A DNA stretch of 64,000 nucleotides from Engelhardtia mirabilis (GTDB taxonomy: Bacteria; Planctomycetota; UBA1135; GCA-002686595): NCBI GenBank assembly GCA_007751255.1, contig CP036296.1, positions 5,952,001-6,016,000 on the forward strand, written 5' to 3'. The notes below the pieces were generated by a model. It was not told the origin of the DNA, did no database searches, and saw only the letters and a list, made by a program, of their open reading frames with translations. Made by a program: the position numbers and the translations under genes. This document shows, one piece after another, positions 9,334-18,093 of this stretch; position 1 is the first letter of the stretch, and each line of letters opens with the position of its first letter.

Positions 9334-10163
9334 CCCGCCTCGACCGCCAACATCGCGCGCTTGCGCTCGAGCCCCCAGCGGTAGCCCCCCAGCTCGCCGG
9401 TGCGTCGCAGGACGCGGTGACAGGGGATCAGCCACGACACGGGGTTGCGGCCGATCGCGCTCGCCACCGCCCGCGTCGCGTCGGGGCGCCCGGCCAGGCG
9501 CGCGACCTCGGTGTACGAGGTCACCGCGCCCGTGGGGATCGCGAGCAGCGCTTCCCAGACCTTGAGCTGCAAGTTCGTGCCGCGCAGGTCCAGGTGGAAG
9601 GGCCGGCGACGCGCGGGCCGGGGATCGAAGATCGCCGCCAGGTCGTCCGCCACCGCGGCGTGATCCTCGACCAACTCCGCCTCGGGAAAGCGCGCGGCGA
9701 GGTCCGCGCGCATCTCGCCCGCGTCGCCGAAGAACAGGGCGCAGATGCCGCGCTCGGTGCGCGCGAGCAGACACGCCCCGAAGGGCGTCGGGGCGACACC
9801 GAAGGTGACATGCACCCCGCCGGCGCGGCGCTTCCATTCGCCGGGGGTCACGCCCTCGACGGTGACGAACAGGTCGTGCAGCCGGCCGGGGCCGGAGAGT
9901 CCCGACCCGAGGGCGGCGCCCAGAACGCCTTCGCCTCCGGCGAGGGCACCGCGGGCGCGCTCGAGGGTCACGAGCTGCGCCAGGCGAGCGGGGCTCAGGC
10001 CGACGTGCTCGCGGAAGACGCGGTCGAGGCGCGCGCGCGACAGCCCCAGGTCCAGGGCGAGGCGGTCCAGGTCGAGGGGCTCGCCGCGCGCGGCGACGAT
10101 GCGCTCGATGGCCGTGGCGAGTCGGTCGACGGAGGTGCCTGTGTCAGCCATGGCGATCTTCAT
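9312..10163 (-). CDS. Ada-like O6-methylguanine-DNA methyltransferase with AraC domain
   Basis: A 283-aa fusion of an AraC-type helix-turn-helix domain (about residues 15-112, with GLSRARLDRVFREHVGLSP and GVTPGEWKRR) and a suicide methyltransferase domain (about 118-275). The acceptor is Cys248 in IPCHRV; the DNA-reading helix is RAVASAIGRNP. The enzyme repairs O6-alkylguanine by irreversible transfer of the alkyl group. The N-terminal zinc-Cys domain of E. coli Ada (the phosphotriester sensor) is missing, so control by self-methylation would have to use another route. ATG 10163 was chosen because the longer open frame would run into the acylphosphatase gene; ATG 10151 is an alternative. The last five codons and the stop lie inside a family C repeat. 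Confidence 0.9.
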   Translation of the reverse strand: MKIAMADTGTSVDRLATAIERIVAARGEPLDLDRLALDLGLSRARLDRVFREHVGLSPARLAQLVTLERARGALAGGEGVLGAALGSGLSGPGRLHDLFVTVEGVTPGEWKRRAGGVHVTFGVAPTPFGACLLARTERGICALFFGDAGEMRADLAARFPEAELVEDHAAVADDLAAIFDPRPARRRPFHLDLRGTNLQLKVWEALLAIPTGAVTSYTEVARLAGRPDATRAVASAIGRNPVSWLIPCHRVLRRTGELGGYRWGLERKRAMLAVEAGRSEPGK

Positions 10164-10233
10164 CAGAGCGAGGATCGGCGCGCCCGGGGAGCCCGGCCAC
10201 CCGGATCCCGGCGCGAACCCGCGCTCGGAGGAT

Positions 10234-10560
10234 TCAACGGCCGCCGTCGCGGCGCTGCTCGAAGCCCTCCGCGCCGAGCGGCTCCGCATCGAAGCGCTCG
10301 AGGGCGTCGACCCGCGCCGAGGGCGGCCCCTTGGCCAGCCAGGCCAGCATCGAGTCCAGGGCCTGCGGCTCACCCTCCAGGTGCGCCTCCACGCGGCCGT
10401 CGATCAGGTTGCGTACCCAGCCGCGCACGCCGCGGCCCTTGGCCGCACGGGCGGTGGACCAGCGGAAGCCGACGCCCTGGACCCGCCCGCTGACCAGCAC
10501 TCGACAACAGACCGTCGCCCCGCCGGCGCTCGGGCCGGAGCCTTGCGACCCTTCGTTCAC
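10234..10560 (-). CDS. acyP: Acylphosphatase
   Basis: A 108-aa protein with the complete acylphosphatase fold signature: VSGRVQGVGFRW with the phosphate-binding Arg33, and GWVRNLIDG with the catalytic Asn51. It hydrolyses carboxyl-phosphate bonds such as those in acetyl phosphate or 1,3-bisphosphoglycerate. The N-terminal 15 residues and the C-terminal dozen are low-complexity extensions. Its ATG overlaps the stop of the upstream YihY gene (ATGA at 10557-10560), so the two are probably translated in a coupled way. Confidence 0.93.
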   Translation of the reverse strand: MNEGSQGSGPSAGGATVCCRVLVSGRVQGVGFRWSTARAAKGRGVRGWVRNLIDGRVEAHLEGEPQALDSMLAWLAKGPPSARVDALERFDAEPLGAEGFEQRRDGGR

Positions 10561-12305
10561 TCCGGTCTCGGCTCTTCCACTTCGCGCACGAGGTCAGCCA
10601 GGGTCCCGTTCGCCTCCAGCTCCGCCGAGGCGGCGTCGAGGCCGCGCAGGGCCCGGCGCAGGCGCGCGTCCAGGAGCGTCGCGGTGGTGACGGCGCTGTT
10701 GCGGCCCGACTCGTCGCCCCCGCGCAGGGCACGGCGGGCGTCGAGCAGGTGCGTCTGGTTGGGATCGCGGCCACAGGTCCAACCCTCCAGCTCGCCCAAC
10801 TCGGTGCGCGCCAGGAGGCCGGCGTCCGCCAGGCGGCTGAGGGTGTCGCGCAGTTGCTCCTCGGGCGTCATCAGCTCGACCACCAGGTCCTCGGTGGTCC
10901 AGGGCTTGCCGCCCTCGAGGAAGCGCTCGGTGATGCGGACCAGGGCGCGCATGCCGGTGGCCTCGACCTCGGCGGGGGTGGGCTCGCCGGCGAGCATGCG
11001 ACGTCCAAAGGCGTTGTGGTTCTGGTCCGCGTAGGCGAACTCGGCGCCCAGCAGCACGACCATCCACGACAACCAGGTCCAGACCAGGAAGAGCGGAATG
11101 GCGGCGAAACCGGCGTAGAGCTCGTTGTAGGAGGCCACCCCCACCTGGGAGCCCACGTAGACGCGCTGGGCCACGACCCACAGCACCGCCGAGCAGAACC
11201 CGCCGATCGCCGCCGAGCGCAGGCGCACGCGGGTGTTGGGCAGCACCAGGAACAGCAGCGAGAAGAACAGCCACATGCTCGCCAGGGGCGCCAGGCCCAT
11301 GGCCAGCTCGGTCGCCCGGCCCAGGTTCTGCTCCAGGAAACTCGGCACGCCCTCGGCCTCGCTGCCCTGGCCCAGGGCCGAGGCGGCCCCCAGGGATCCC
11401 ACGCTGATCGCGAGGATCGGCGCCACGACGACGATCGAGGTGAAGTCGGAGAGCTTGCGAGTCAGGGTCCGCGCGCGGCGTACGCCCCAGATCTCGTTCA
11501 GGGCGTTCTCCACCTGGGACAGCAACTTGACCACCGTGAAGAGCACGATGGCGAGGCCCAGGGTGCCGAGGCTGGAAACATTGGTGCCCTCGACGAAGGC
11601 CAGCAGTTGATCGATCGCCCGGCGCAGGTCGGCCGTGCCGCCGGAGGCGGCGCCGACATCGCTAGTGGTGACCGCACGCGCACTGGCATCTGCTCCATTC
11701 GCCGCAGCGCCTTCCGCCGCAGTGCCCTGCGTGGACGCGACCATCGAGTCCTCGAGGGCGGCCAACTCGGACTCGGCGGCGCTCACCGAGTCGCCCGTGA
11801 CCTGCGCCGATTCGGGCGACGACGGCTGAGCCTGGGACTCCCCGGCGCCGGACTGGCCTGCGCTCCCGGGCAACTCGATCCCGTTGGGCCCGACCAGCGC
11901 GGACTCGCCTGCCTCCAGGTCCATCGCGCCCGCGCCGCGGGCCGGCTCCTCGCCGAAGGTCGACTCGAGCATCGGCTCGACGACCTTGTTGATCAGCAGG
12001 TCGTAGGCCCCGAAGCCCTTGGCCACCGAGAAGGCGAAGGCCAGAAAGGGCACCAGCGAGAGGACCGTGTAGTAGGTCAGTCCCGCGGCCCGGAAGCCGT
12101 CCTTGTGGACGACGAACCCCCGCCCGGCGATCGAGACCAGGCGAAGCAGGTGCACGCCGAGGGCCGATAGCGTCGGCGCCTCGGTCCAGTCGCGGCGCCA
12201 CAGGTCGCGGGTGAAGAACCCGATCACCCGCTCGACCGGACTGCGCTTCGGCTCGTCCTTCGATTCCCCGGCCGCGTCGGGCCGCTCAGTCGTCTCCCTG
12301 GGCAC
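10557..12305 (-). CDS. YihY/BrkB-family inner-membrane protein with large insertion
   Basis: A 582-aa membrane protein of the YihY (UPF0761, BrkB; once mislabelled RNase BN) family. The core has the family features: AGLTYYTVLSLVPFLAFAFS in the first membrane segment, a segment near FTVVKLLSQVENALNEIWGV, and later LYAGFAAIPLFLVWTWLSWMVVLLGAEFAYA. Two additions are unusual. An Ala/Ser/Glu-rich insertion of about 110 residues (about 115-225) separates the first two membrane segments. The C-terminus (about 445-582) resembles a winged-helix domain (TTEDLVVELMTPEEQLRDTLSRLADAGLL). The family's role is unsettled. The start is GTG 12305, overlapping the upstream peptidase gene by 20 nt. Confidence 0.88.
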   Translation of the reverse strand: MPRETTERPDAAGESKDEPKRSPVERVIGFFTRDLWRRDWTEAPTLSALGVHLLRLVSIAGRGFVVHKDGFRAAGLTYYTVLSLVPFLAFAFSVAKGFGAYDLLINKVVEPMLESTFGEEPARGAGAMDLEAGESALVGPNGIELPGSAGQSGAGESQAQPSSPESAQVTGDSVSAAESELAALEDSMVASTQGTAAEGAAANGADASARAVTTSDVGAASGGTADLRRAIDQLLAFVEGTNVSSLGTLGLAIVLFTVVKLLSQVENALNEIWGVRRARTLTRKLSDFTSIVVVAPILAISVGSLGAASALGQGSEAEGVPSFLEQNLGRATELAMGLAPLASMWLFFSLLFLVLPNTRVRLRSAAIGGFCSAVLWVVAQRVYVGSQVGVASYNELYAGFAAIPLFLVWTWLSWMVVLLGAEFAYADQNHNAFGRRMLAGEPTPAEVEATGMRALVRITERFLEGGKPWTTEDLVVELMTPEEQLRDTLSRLADAGLLARTELGELEGWTCGRDPNQTHLLDARRALRGGDESGRNSAVTTATLLDARLRRALRGLDAASAELEANGTLADLVREVEEPRPE

Positions 12306-13548
12306 GGGCCTGAACGTACCCGATCCAGCGTGCTTCCAGATCTTCCAGCTTCATGTCCATGGCGTTCTGGAAGTGCGTTCCCGATCCCTTGCCTTCGAAG
12401 GTGCTGGCCACGAACGCGCGAAAGCCCTCGACGTAGGTGCCCTCGTCGGCCTGCAACAGGAACAGCACGAGCGTGAAGGCCTGGGCGTAGGCCAGCTCCG
12501 ATCCGTCGACGGCGTGGAACTGGGCCTGGTCGAAGTTGAGCACGCGGCTCAACTCGTAGGGCTCTTCGGCCTGGGCGTGGATTCGCAGCCAGATCCGCGC
12601 GCGCTCGGTCTCCAGCAGACTGCTCAACCCGTGGGCCTCGACCTCGACCAACGCCGCCGCGATCTCGGCCAGGCCCTCGTCGAACCACCCGGGCGGGCTG
12701 CCGCGCCCGTCGTCGACCATCTGGTAGGCGTTCGACAGGAGCTGGTGCATCAGCTCGTGGGCCAGGGTGCTCAGCCCCTCCCACATGGAGCAGTCGCACA
12801 CGACCCGGTTCTCGGCCGTGCGGAAGTAGGCCGCGCGCCGGTTCATGGGCGGGAAGGACTCCGTGTCCCCGTGCAGGTGGACCTCCATCACCTTCTGCGG
12901 GAAGGGCAGCTCGAACAGGCCGCCGAACTCCCGATAGAGCATGTCGAAGGTCAAGACCGTGGCGTCCACGGCGGCCAGGCTGTCCTCGAGCAGGCTGCTG
13001 GCCCGGATCTCGTGGAAGCTCAGGTCGATCTCGAACGGCGTGTCCCAGTCGACGATGCGCTCGAGGAACTTCTCACGGGTCAGCCACTTGCGGTCGATGC
13101 GCACGCGCCAACCCTCGCTGTTCGACTTGGAGCCCAGGGCCGTGTGGGCCTCCTCGTTGTCCCAGTTGAAGGCCAGCACCCGCCACCAGGCGTAGCGCGC
13201 CTCGGCCTCGAGGCCGACCTCCTGGGCCCACTTGGCGATCTGCACCGCGCCCTCGACGTCGCCCAGGGGCGCGCGGCGCAGGCGCTGGGCCAGCTCGTTG
13301 TAGAGCAGCGCCGGTGAGCGGACCTCCTCGACGTCCTCCACCTCCCAGATCCTGTCGCGCGTACCGACCCGGAAGATGATCTCGCGATCGCCCTGGTGGA
13401 TCAGGTAGCCCTCCACTTCGCGTCCTTTCACGGGCACCAAGGTGTCCTCGGCGCGGTCGCGGTCGGCGGCGGGCAGGAGGGTCAAGAGGGCCAGGACGAG
13501 GCCGCTGGCAAGGGCGTGGAAGCGCGCGGGGGAAGGCTCGTGCGACAT
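12286..13548 (-). CDS. Secreted HExxH metallopeptidase-like protein
   Basis: A 420-aa protein with an N-terminal hydrophobic segment (residues 11-28) consistent with a signal peptide or anchor. The zinc site is clear: His264-Glu265-Leu-Met-His268 (HELMH), with Glu291 in GWFDEGLAE as the likely third ligand, a gluzincin arrangement. This resembles the DUF1570-type peptidases frequent in Planctomycetes. The N-terminal third (residues 35-155) is an extra region with an SH3/TPR-like look. The gene overlaps the YihY gene by 20 nt and is preceded by the long palindrome at 13632-13766, so its promoter must lie in or beside that element. Substrate unknown. Confidence 0.8.
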   Translation of the reverse strand: MSHEPSPARFHALASGLVLALLTLLPAADRDRAEDTLVPVKGREVEGYLIHQGDREIIFRVGTRDRIWEVEDVEEVRSPALLYNELAQRLRRAPLGDVEGAVQIAKWAQEVGLEAEARYAWWRVLAFNWDNEEAHTALGSKSNSEGWRVRIDRKWLTREKFLERIVDWDTPFEIDLSFHEIRASSLLEDSLAAVDATVLTFDMLYREFGGLFELPFPQKVMEVHLHGDTESFPPMNRRAAYFRTAENRVVCDCSMWEGLSTLAHELMHQLLSNAYQMVDDGRGSPPGWFDEGLAEIAAALVEVEAHGLSSLLETERARIWLRIHAQAEEPYELSRVLNFDQAQFHAVDGSELAYAQAFTLVLFLLQADEGTYVEGFRAFVASTFEGKGSGTHFQNAMDMKLEDLEARWIGYVQARAQGDD

Positions 13549-13631
13549 GGAATTCAGTCCGGGGAGACCGGGGGGCCGTGGACCTTAGCCCAGGGCAGGG
13601 CGGCCTGCTACGAACCAAGGTGCGCCGGAGG

Positions 13632-13766
13632 GCGCGGAGTAGGCGTTCGTACGGTGCCAGGCACAAGACCGCCGCCCAACGGCGGCCCGCAGCCGCCGAT
13701 GGCGGATGCGGGCCGCCGTTGGGCGGCGGTCTTGTGCCTGGCACCGTACGAACGCCTACTCCGCGC
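13632..13766. repeat. Long palindromic element A1 (66-bp arms)
   Basis: Two 66-bp arms (13632-13697 and 13701-13766) pair with a single mismatch around a 3-nt loop (GAT). Each arm carries the family A unit GTTCGTACGGTGCCAGGCAC plus AAGACC (13645-13670 and its complement 13728-13753). The flank (GCGCGGAGTAGGC) and the centre (CGCCCAACGGCGGCCCGCA...) are specific to this locus yet still palindromic. The right arm contains the TAG stop and final codons of the AlgX-like gene. The element lies between two minus-strand genes. Confidence 0.9.
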
Positions 13767-15264
13767 GCGCGGCGAGGGAACGCAGCCCCGGCTGGTCGGG
13801 CCCGAACTCCAGGCGCGCCGGGAGCACCGCCTCGAGGGGCCCGGCGAAGGCCCAGCGCCGCCCCACGCCGAAGGGCACCTCCAGGGCGTGGCGGGTGCCG
13901 GCGCCGTCGACCAGGACGCCGGTCCACGTCGCCCGGGGTTGGGGCACGGCGCGCTCGGTCGTGATCGGGCGCTCCAGGCGCAGCAGCAGTGCGGCGGCGC
14001 GCTCCTCGCCGCCGATCTCGAGCGGCGCGGCCAGGGCCTGGCCCTGCGGTGCTTCGAACCGCGCCTGCTCCGTCGCCGCGTTCCAGCGCCGCGCCTGCGC
14101 GATCTCGTCCTGGCCCAGTCCCAGGTGCGTCACGGCCACCGCGAACAACCGCTCGACCCGCGCCTGCACCACGATGTCCGGCGCCTCGCGCTCGACGAGC
14201 TCGACGTCGAAGCGCACGTAGGACTCCGAGACCATGCGGCTGAAGTGGTTGGCCATGAACTTCCAAAGCCACATGCCGAAGGAGTCGCGCAGGAAGACCG
14301 CGCGGGGCAGGCTGCGGTCCGTGTTCTCGATCACGCCGTCGACGCTGCCGCTGGGCGAGGGCCAGAACTCGATCGGCAACCACGCCACCTGGAACGTCGG
14401 CTCCAGGTCGACCGCCGTCTGGGTCACGAGGTCGCCCAGGTGCATCCGCACGGACCAGCTGTCGCCGGTCCAGTCCGGCGCGCGTTCGATGGGGTCGAAG
14501 CCGCGGTAGTTGCTGCGCTCGAGTACCGGCGTGCCCGGGTAGAGCTCGACCAACGCCCCCATCAACTCGCGGTAGGCCACGAAACCGCCCAGGTCGTTCC
14601 AGTGGGTCCCGAGCGGGTAGTAGATCTCCTCCGAGCGCGCCGCCTCGCGCAGGGCCGCTCGCGTGTCGACCACGCGCAGGCCCCGCTCGCGCATCGCGGC
14701 GATGACCTGGTCGGTGCGCGTGTACTGCACGTCGACCCGGGCCCAGGCGGGCAGGTGCTCGGGGTACACGCCCTGCTTCTCCGGCGCGATCAACAGCACG
14801 TACTCGGCGTCCCGCGCGGTGAGCCAGTCGCGCCAGTCCGCGTAGGTCTGCGCCCACTGCTCCACGCGCGCGGGGCCGAGCAGCTCGCCGCGGTGGATCG
14901 CGAAGGTGCCCTCACCCTGGTAATAGAGCCAATCGCCCTCGCCGCGCAGCATGCCCTCGGCGGCGGAGATGCCCAGCCCGAACCAGAGCACGGCCGAGTG
15001 GGCGCGGATCAACTCGTGGCGCAGGGGGAAGCGATCGGCGAACCAGGCGGCGGTGGCGCCGGGCAGCTCGCCGAGGGCCTCGCGCTCTAGCGCCACGTCC
15101 GGCGTCGGGGCGGCCGGTCGCTCTTCCAACTCGACGCTGGTGTCGACCTCGCCCGTGCCGAGCCACAGGGCCAGGGGCGCGAAGCAACCGACGACGAAGA
15201 CGCCCGCCAGCCAGATGGACTGCAGCGGCGTCGGTCGGCGCAGGGCTTCGGGCAGGTCGCTCAT
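13756..15264 (-). CDS. AlgX/AlgJ-like SGNH O-acetyltransferase-type protein
   Basis: A 502-aa protein with one N-terminal membrane segment (about residues 18-40) and an SGNH-hydrolase-like domain of the AlgX/AlgJ type. Catalytic-type motifs are visible: APEKQGVYPEHLP near the start of the domain, GTHWNDLGGF (Asp/His pair) and RDSFGMWLWKF (Ser). In alginate or cellulose acetylation such proteins take acetyl groups from an MBOAT protein and pass them to the polysaccharide in the periplasm. Its start overlaps the stop of the MBOAT gene (ATGA at 15261-15264), supporting a two-component acetylation machine. The last codons and TAG stop are supplied by palindrome A1. The polymer is unknown; no polymer synthase genes are nearby. 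Confidence 0.85.
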   Translation of the reverse strand: MSDLPEALRRPTPLQSIWLAGVFVVGCFAPLALWLGTGEVDTSVELEERPAAPTPDVALEREALGELPGATAAWFADRFPLRHELIRAHSAVLWFGLGISAAEGMLRGEGDWLYYQGEGTFAIHRGELLGPARVEQWAQTYADWRDWLTARDAEYVLLIAPEKQGVYPEHLPAWARVDVQYTRTDQVIAAMRERGLRVVDTRAALREAARSEEIYYPLGTHWNDLGGFVAYRELMGALVELYPGTPVLERSNYRGFDPIERAPDWTGDSWSVRMHLGDLVTQTAVDLEPTFQVAWLPIEFWPSPSGSVDGVIENTDRSLPRAVFLRDSFGMWLWKFMANHFSRMVSESYVRFDVELVEREAPDIVVQARVERLFAVAVTHLGLGQDEIAQARRWNAATEQARFEAPQGQALAAPLEIGGEERAAALLLRLERPITTERAVPQPRATWTGVLVDGAGTRHALEVPFGVGRRWAFAGPLEAVLPARLEFGPDQPGLRSLAARAE

Positions 15265-16730
15265 CAGAAGCGGAAGTAGATGAAGGGCTTGTAGGTGTCG
15301 GCCGCGGTGAAGGCCATGGCCACGAACCACAGACCGGTCAGTGCCAACAGACCTCCGGCGTCGAGGGCCCAGCAGGCGGCTCGGGCGCGCCCCGCCGAGC
15401 GCGCGGCGTCGCGCCAGCGCGCCAGGGCCTCGACCCAGGGCGCCGAGCCGACCGCGCCCAGGACCAGGGCGCAGACCACGCGCGCGTCGACGATCTCGCC
15501 CATGCGCCAGACGGCGTCGGCTCCGCTGCCCAGCCCGACCAGCGCGCGCGAGTAGTCCGCGAGCTGCCCCAGGCTCTCCGCGCGGAAGATCAGCCAGCCG
15601 AGCATCACCGCCAGCAGGGTGTAGCCGTGGCGCAGCGGGCGCGGCAGAACCGCCACGCGCTGGCCCAGGCCGATGCGCTCGATCACCAGGAACAGCCCGT
15701 GGTAGGCGCCCCACAGGACGAAGGTCCAGGCGGCGCCGTGCCACAGACCGCACAGCAGGAACACCAAGGCCAGGTTGCGGTAGGTCCGCGCCGCGCCGCC
15801 GCGGTTGCCGCCCAGCGGAATGTAGAGGTAGTCGCGGAACCAGCTCGAGAGGCTGATGTGCCAGCGGCGCCAGAACTCGGTGATCGACTGGGCCACGTAG
15901 GGCCACTGGAAGTTCTCGCGCAGGCGGAAGCCGAACATCCGCGCGATGCCGATGGCCATGTCGGAGTAGCCCGAGAAGTCGAAGTAGATCTGGACCGTGT
16001 AGGCGGCCAGGCCGATCCAAGCCAGTGCCGCCGAGAGCTCTCCCGCCGGCAGGGCGAAGATGTCGTCGGCGCCGCGGGCGGCCCAGTCGGCGATCACGAC
16101 CTTCTTGGACAGGCCGATCACGAAGCGCCGCACGCCGCTGGCGAACAGGGCCAGGTCCACGCGGCGCGAGGCGATCTGCGTCGCGACGTCGTGGTAGCGC
16201 ACGATCGGCCCCGCGATCAGCTGCGGGAACAGGGCGATGTAGAGGCCGAAGGCCAGGGGGTCCTTCTGCACCGGCGCGTCGCCGCGGTGCACGTCGATCA
16301 GGTAGGAGAGGGCCTGGAAGGTGTAGAAGGAGATGCCGATCGGCAGGGCGATCTGCGCCCAACCGTCGATCCACGAGCCGACGAAGAAGTTGGCGTACTT
16401 GAACCAGCCGAGCAGGCCCAGGTTGAGCGCCACGCCGAGGGCCACGCCCGCCCGGCCCCGCGCCGCGTCGCCGCTCGCGCGCGCGCGGCCGATCACGAGG
16501 CCCAGGCCGTAGTTGGCGGCGATGCTGGCGACCATCCACGCCACCAGCTCCTGCTCGCCCCACCAATAGAAGAACAGGCTCGCGAGCAGCAGCCAGGCAT
16601 TGCCGAAGCGATGGCGCAGGCTCCTGCCCGTGGCGCGGCCGGCAAGGTGCTCGGCGCCGGCCAGGAGCGCGTAGCCCAGGAGCACCAGCGGCAGGAAGCC
16701 GAAGAGGAAGATCGGGGTGCTGAAGAGCAC
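15264..16730 (-). CDS. MBOAT-family O-acyltransferase (AlgI-like)
   Basis: A 488-aa polytopic membrane protein of the MBOAT family. Diagnostic segments are PIGISFYTFQALSYLIDV, FPQLIAGPIVRY, YFDFSGYSDMAIGIARMFGF, FWRRWHISLSSWFRDYLYIPLGGN and CGLWHGAAWTF, which holds the catalytic His. It is expected to move acetyl groups from a cytoplasmic donor across the membrane to the AlgX/AlgJ-like partner encoded next. The GTG at 16730 is the best start: it lies 4 nt after the miaE stop and opens directly onto the first membrane helix (LFSTPIFLFGFLPLVLLGY). The frame is open further upstream but only as the shadow of miaE. Confidence 0.93.
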   Translation of the reverse strand: MLFSTPIFLFGFLPLVLLGYALLAGAEHLAGRATGRSLRHRFGNAWLLLASLFFYWWGEQELVAWMVASIAANYGLGLVIGRARASGDAARGRAGVALGVALNLGLLGWFKYANFFVGSWIDGWAQIALPIGISFYTFQALSYLIDVHRGDAPVQKDPLAFGLYIALFPQLIAGPIVRYHDVATQIASRRVDLALFASGVRRFVIGLSKKVVIADWAARGADDIFALPAGELSAALAWIGLAAYTVQIYFDFSGYSDMAIGIARMFGFRLRENFQWPYVAQSITEFWRRWHISLSSWFRDYLYIPLGGNRGGAARTYRNLALVFLLCGLWHGAAWTFVLWGAYHGLFLVIERIGLGQRVAVLPRPLRHGYTLLAVMLGWLIFRAESLGQLADYSRALVGLGSGADAVWRMGEIVDARVVCALVLGAVGSAPWVEALARWRDAARSAGRARAACWALDAGGLLALTGLWFVAMAFTAADTYKPFIYFRF

Positions 16731-16734
16731 GGTG

Positions 16735-17337
16735 TCAGCCCGCCGTGGGGGCGCCCGAGTGCATGCGCGGGGCGAAGTCGAGCCGGGCCAGCAGCTCGGC
16801 CTCGACCTCTTCGAGGGCCTCCGCGCGCTGGTCCACGCGCGCGCCGTCGAAGTGGGTCCGCGCCAGCTTGGGGAACAGGGCGGCGTGGCCACGCTCGGAG
16901 GGACCGAGGTCGGCGTAGAGGGCGCGCAGGCCGGCGTCGGGCGCGAGCACGGCCAGGAGCTCGAAGCGCTCCAGGCTGCGCGCCTCGATCAGGCCCGCGA
17001 TCAGCAGGCGATCGAGCAGGGCGTCGTCGCGGTCGGTGCGCTCCCGACGCGAAGCGGCCAACAGGCCCTCGACGTAGGGACTCGGAGGCCCCGGTTGCAG
17101 CGTCCCGCCGCGCTCGTCGATCAGCGCCAGGACCTGGCGGAAGTGGCTCATCTCCTCGACCGCCACCGCGGCCAACCGATCGCACAGGTCGGTGCGGGCC
17201 GTGTGGCGGTTGATCAGCGCCTGGGACGAGGCGGCGGCGCGCAGCTCACAGTGGGCGTGGTCGCTGAGCAGGGCCAGGGGCTCGCGGCAGACGGCCTCGG
17301 CCCAGGCGGGGGGGGTGACGGATCGCAGGCGCAGCAT
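16735..17337 (-). CDS. miaE: tRNA-(ms2io6A37)-hydroxylase MiaE
   Basis: A 200-aa ferritin-like diiron protein of usual MiaE length. Carboxylate/His ligand motifs appear in order: DHAHCELRAAA, AAVAVEEMSHFRQVL, GLIEARSLERFELL and GPSERGHAALF, matching two E-x2-H-type helix pairs. MiaE hydroxylates the isopentenyl side chain of 2-methylthio-N6-isopentenyladenosine at tRNA position 37, using O2, so the host should grow aerobically at least part of the time. Its stop lies 4 nt before the MBOAT start, so this tRNA-modification gene appears to head the acetylation operon, probably a matter of transcription rather than function. Confidence 0.92.
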   Translation of the reverse strand: MLRLRSVTPPAWAEAVCREPLALLSDHAHCELRAAASSQALINRHTARTDLCDRLAAVAVEEMSHFRQVLALIDERGGTLQPGPPSPYVEGLLAASRRERTDRDDALLDRLLIAGLIEARSLERFELLAVLAPDAGLRALYADLGPSERGHAALFPKLARTHFDGARVDQRAEALEEVEAELLARLDFAPRMHSGAPTAG

Positions 17338-17397
17338 CGGGGGGGCGACATGGTAGCGAGCCCGCCCGCGGGGCCATCCGCGCGCCCGCGCCGGCCG

Positions 17398-17985
17398 TCA
17401 GCTGTTCGCGCCGGGGCGCCAGAGCACGTCCGCCGTCTGGCCGTCCGGGCCCGCGCCGATGTTCGCCACCCGCGACATCACGAACAGCAGGTCCGACAGG
17501 CGGTTCAGGTAGCGAATCACCTCGGGATTCACCCGCTCGCGCTCGGCCGGCAGGTCGGCCAACTCGATCGCCATGCGCTCGGCGCGGCGGCAAACCGTGC
17601 GCGCCACGTGCAGGTGCGCGGCGACCAGGGTGCCGCCCTGGAGGATGAAGGACTCGAGCGGCCCGAGGTCGGCGTTGAGCCGATCGATGTGCTCCTCCAG
17701 CCGCGTCACGTAGGACTTCGGCACGCGCAGCTTCTCGCCGTCGGGGCCGGGCACGCACAGGTCCGAGCCCACGTCGAAGAGGTCGTTCTGCAGCTCCAGG
17801 ATCAGCCCCGCCAGGGGGCCGTCGGGGCTGTGGGCCAGGGCCAGGCCCAGGGCCGCACCGGTCTCGTCCACCGTGCCGTAGGTGGCCACCCGCAGGTGGT
17901 GCTTCAGCACCCGGCTCCCGTCGCCGAGGCCAGTGGTGCCGTTGTCGCCGGAGCGGGTGTAGATGCGGTTGAGGTGGACGCCCAT
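17398..17985 (-). CDS. Cob(I)alamin adenosyltransferase, PduO type
   Basis: A 195-aa protein of the PduO/MMAB-type ATP:co(I)rrinoid adenosyltransferase family. The N-terminal ATP site TRSGDNGTTGLGDGSRV and the C-terminal NPEVIRYLNRLSDLLFVMSRVAN are both intact. It converts cob(I)alamin to adenosylcobalamin, the cofactor of methylmalonyl-CoA mutase and related enzymes. The gene stands alone, with no cobalamin pathway or mutase genes in the window and no B12 riboswitch that I can see upstream. Confidence 0.95.
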   Translation of the reverse strand: MGVHLNRIYTRSGDNGTTGLGDGSRVLKHHLRVATYGTVDETGAALGLALAHSPDGPLAGLILELQNDLFDVGSDLCVPGPDGEKLRVPKSYVTRLEEHIDRLNADLGPLESFILQGGTLVAAHLHVARTVCRRAERMAIELADLPAERERVNPEVIRYLNRLSDLLFVMSRVANIGAGPDGQTADVLWRPGANS

Positions 17986-18093
17986 GGGGGGTTCATCGGC
18001 CGGCGAGGCAGCGCGGTCGAGCCGCAGAGCCTAGGAAGTTCCCTTCGCGGGGGTAAGACCCCCTCCGCCGGGCCAAGGCCAGGCCCGGGTCCT

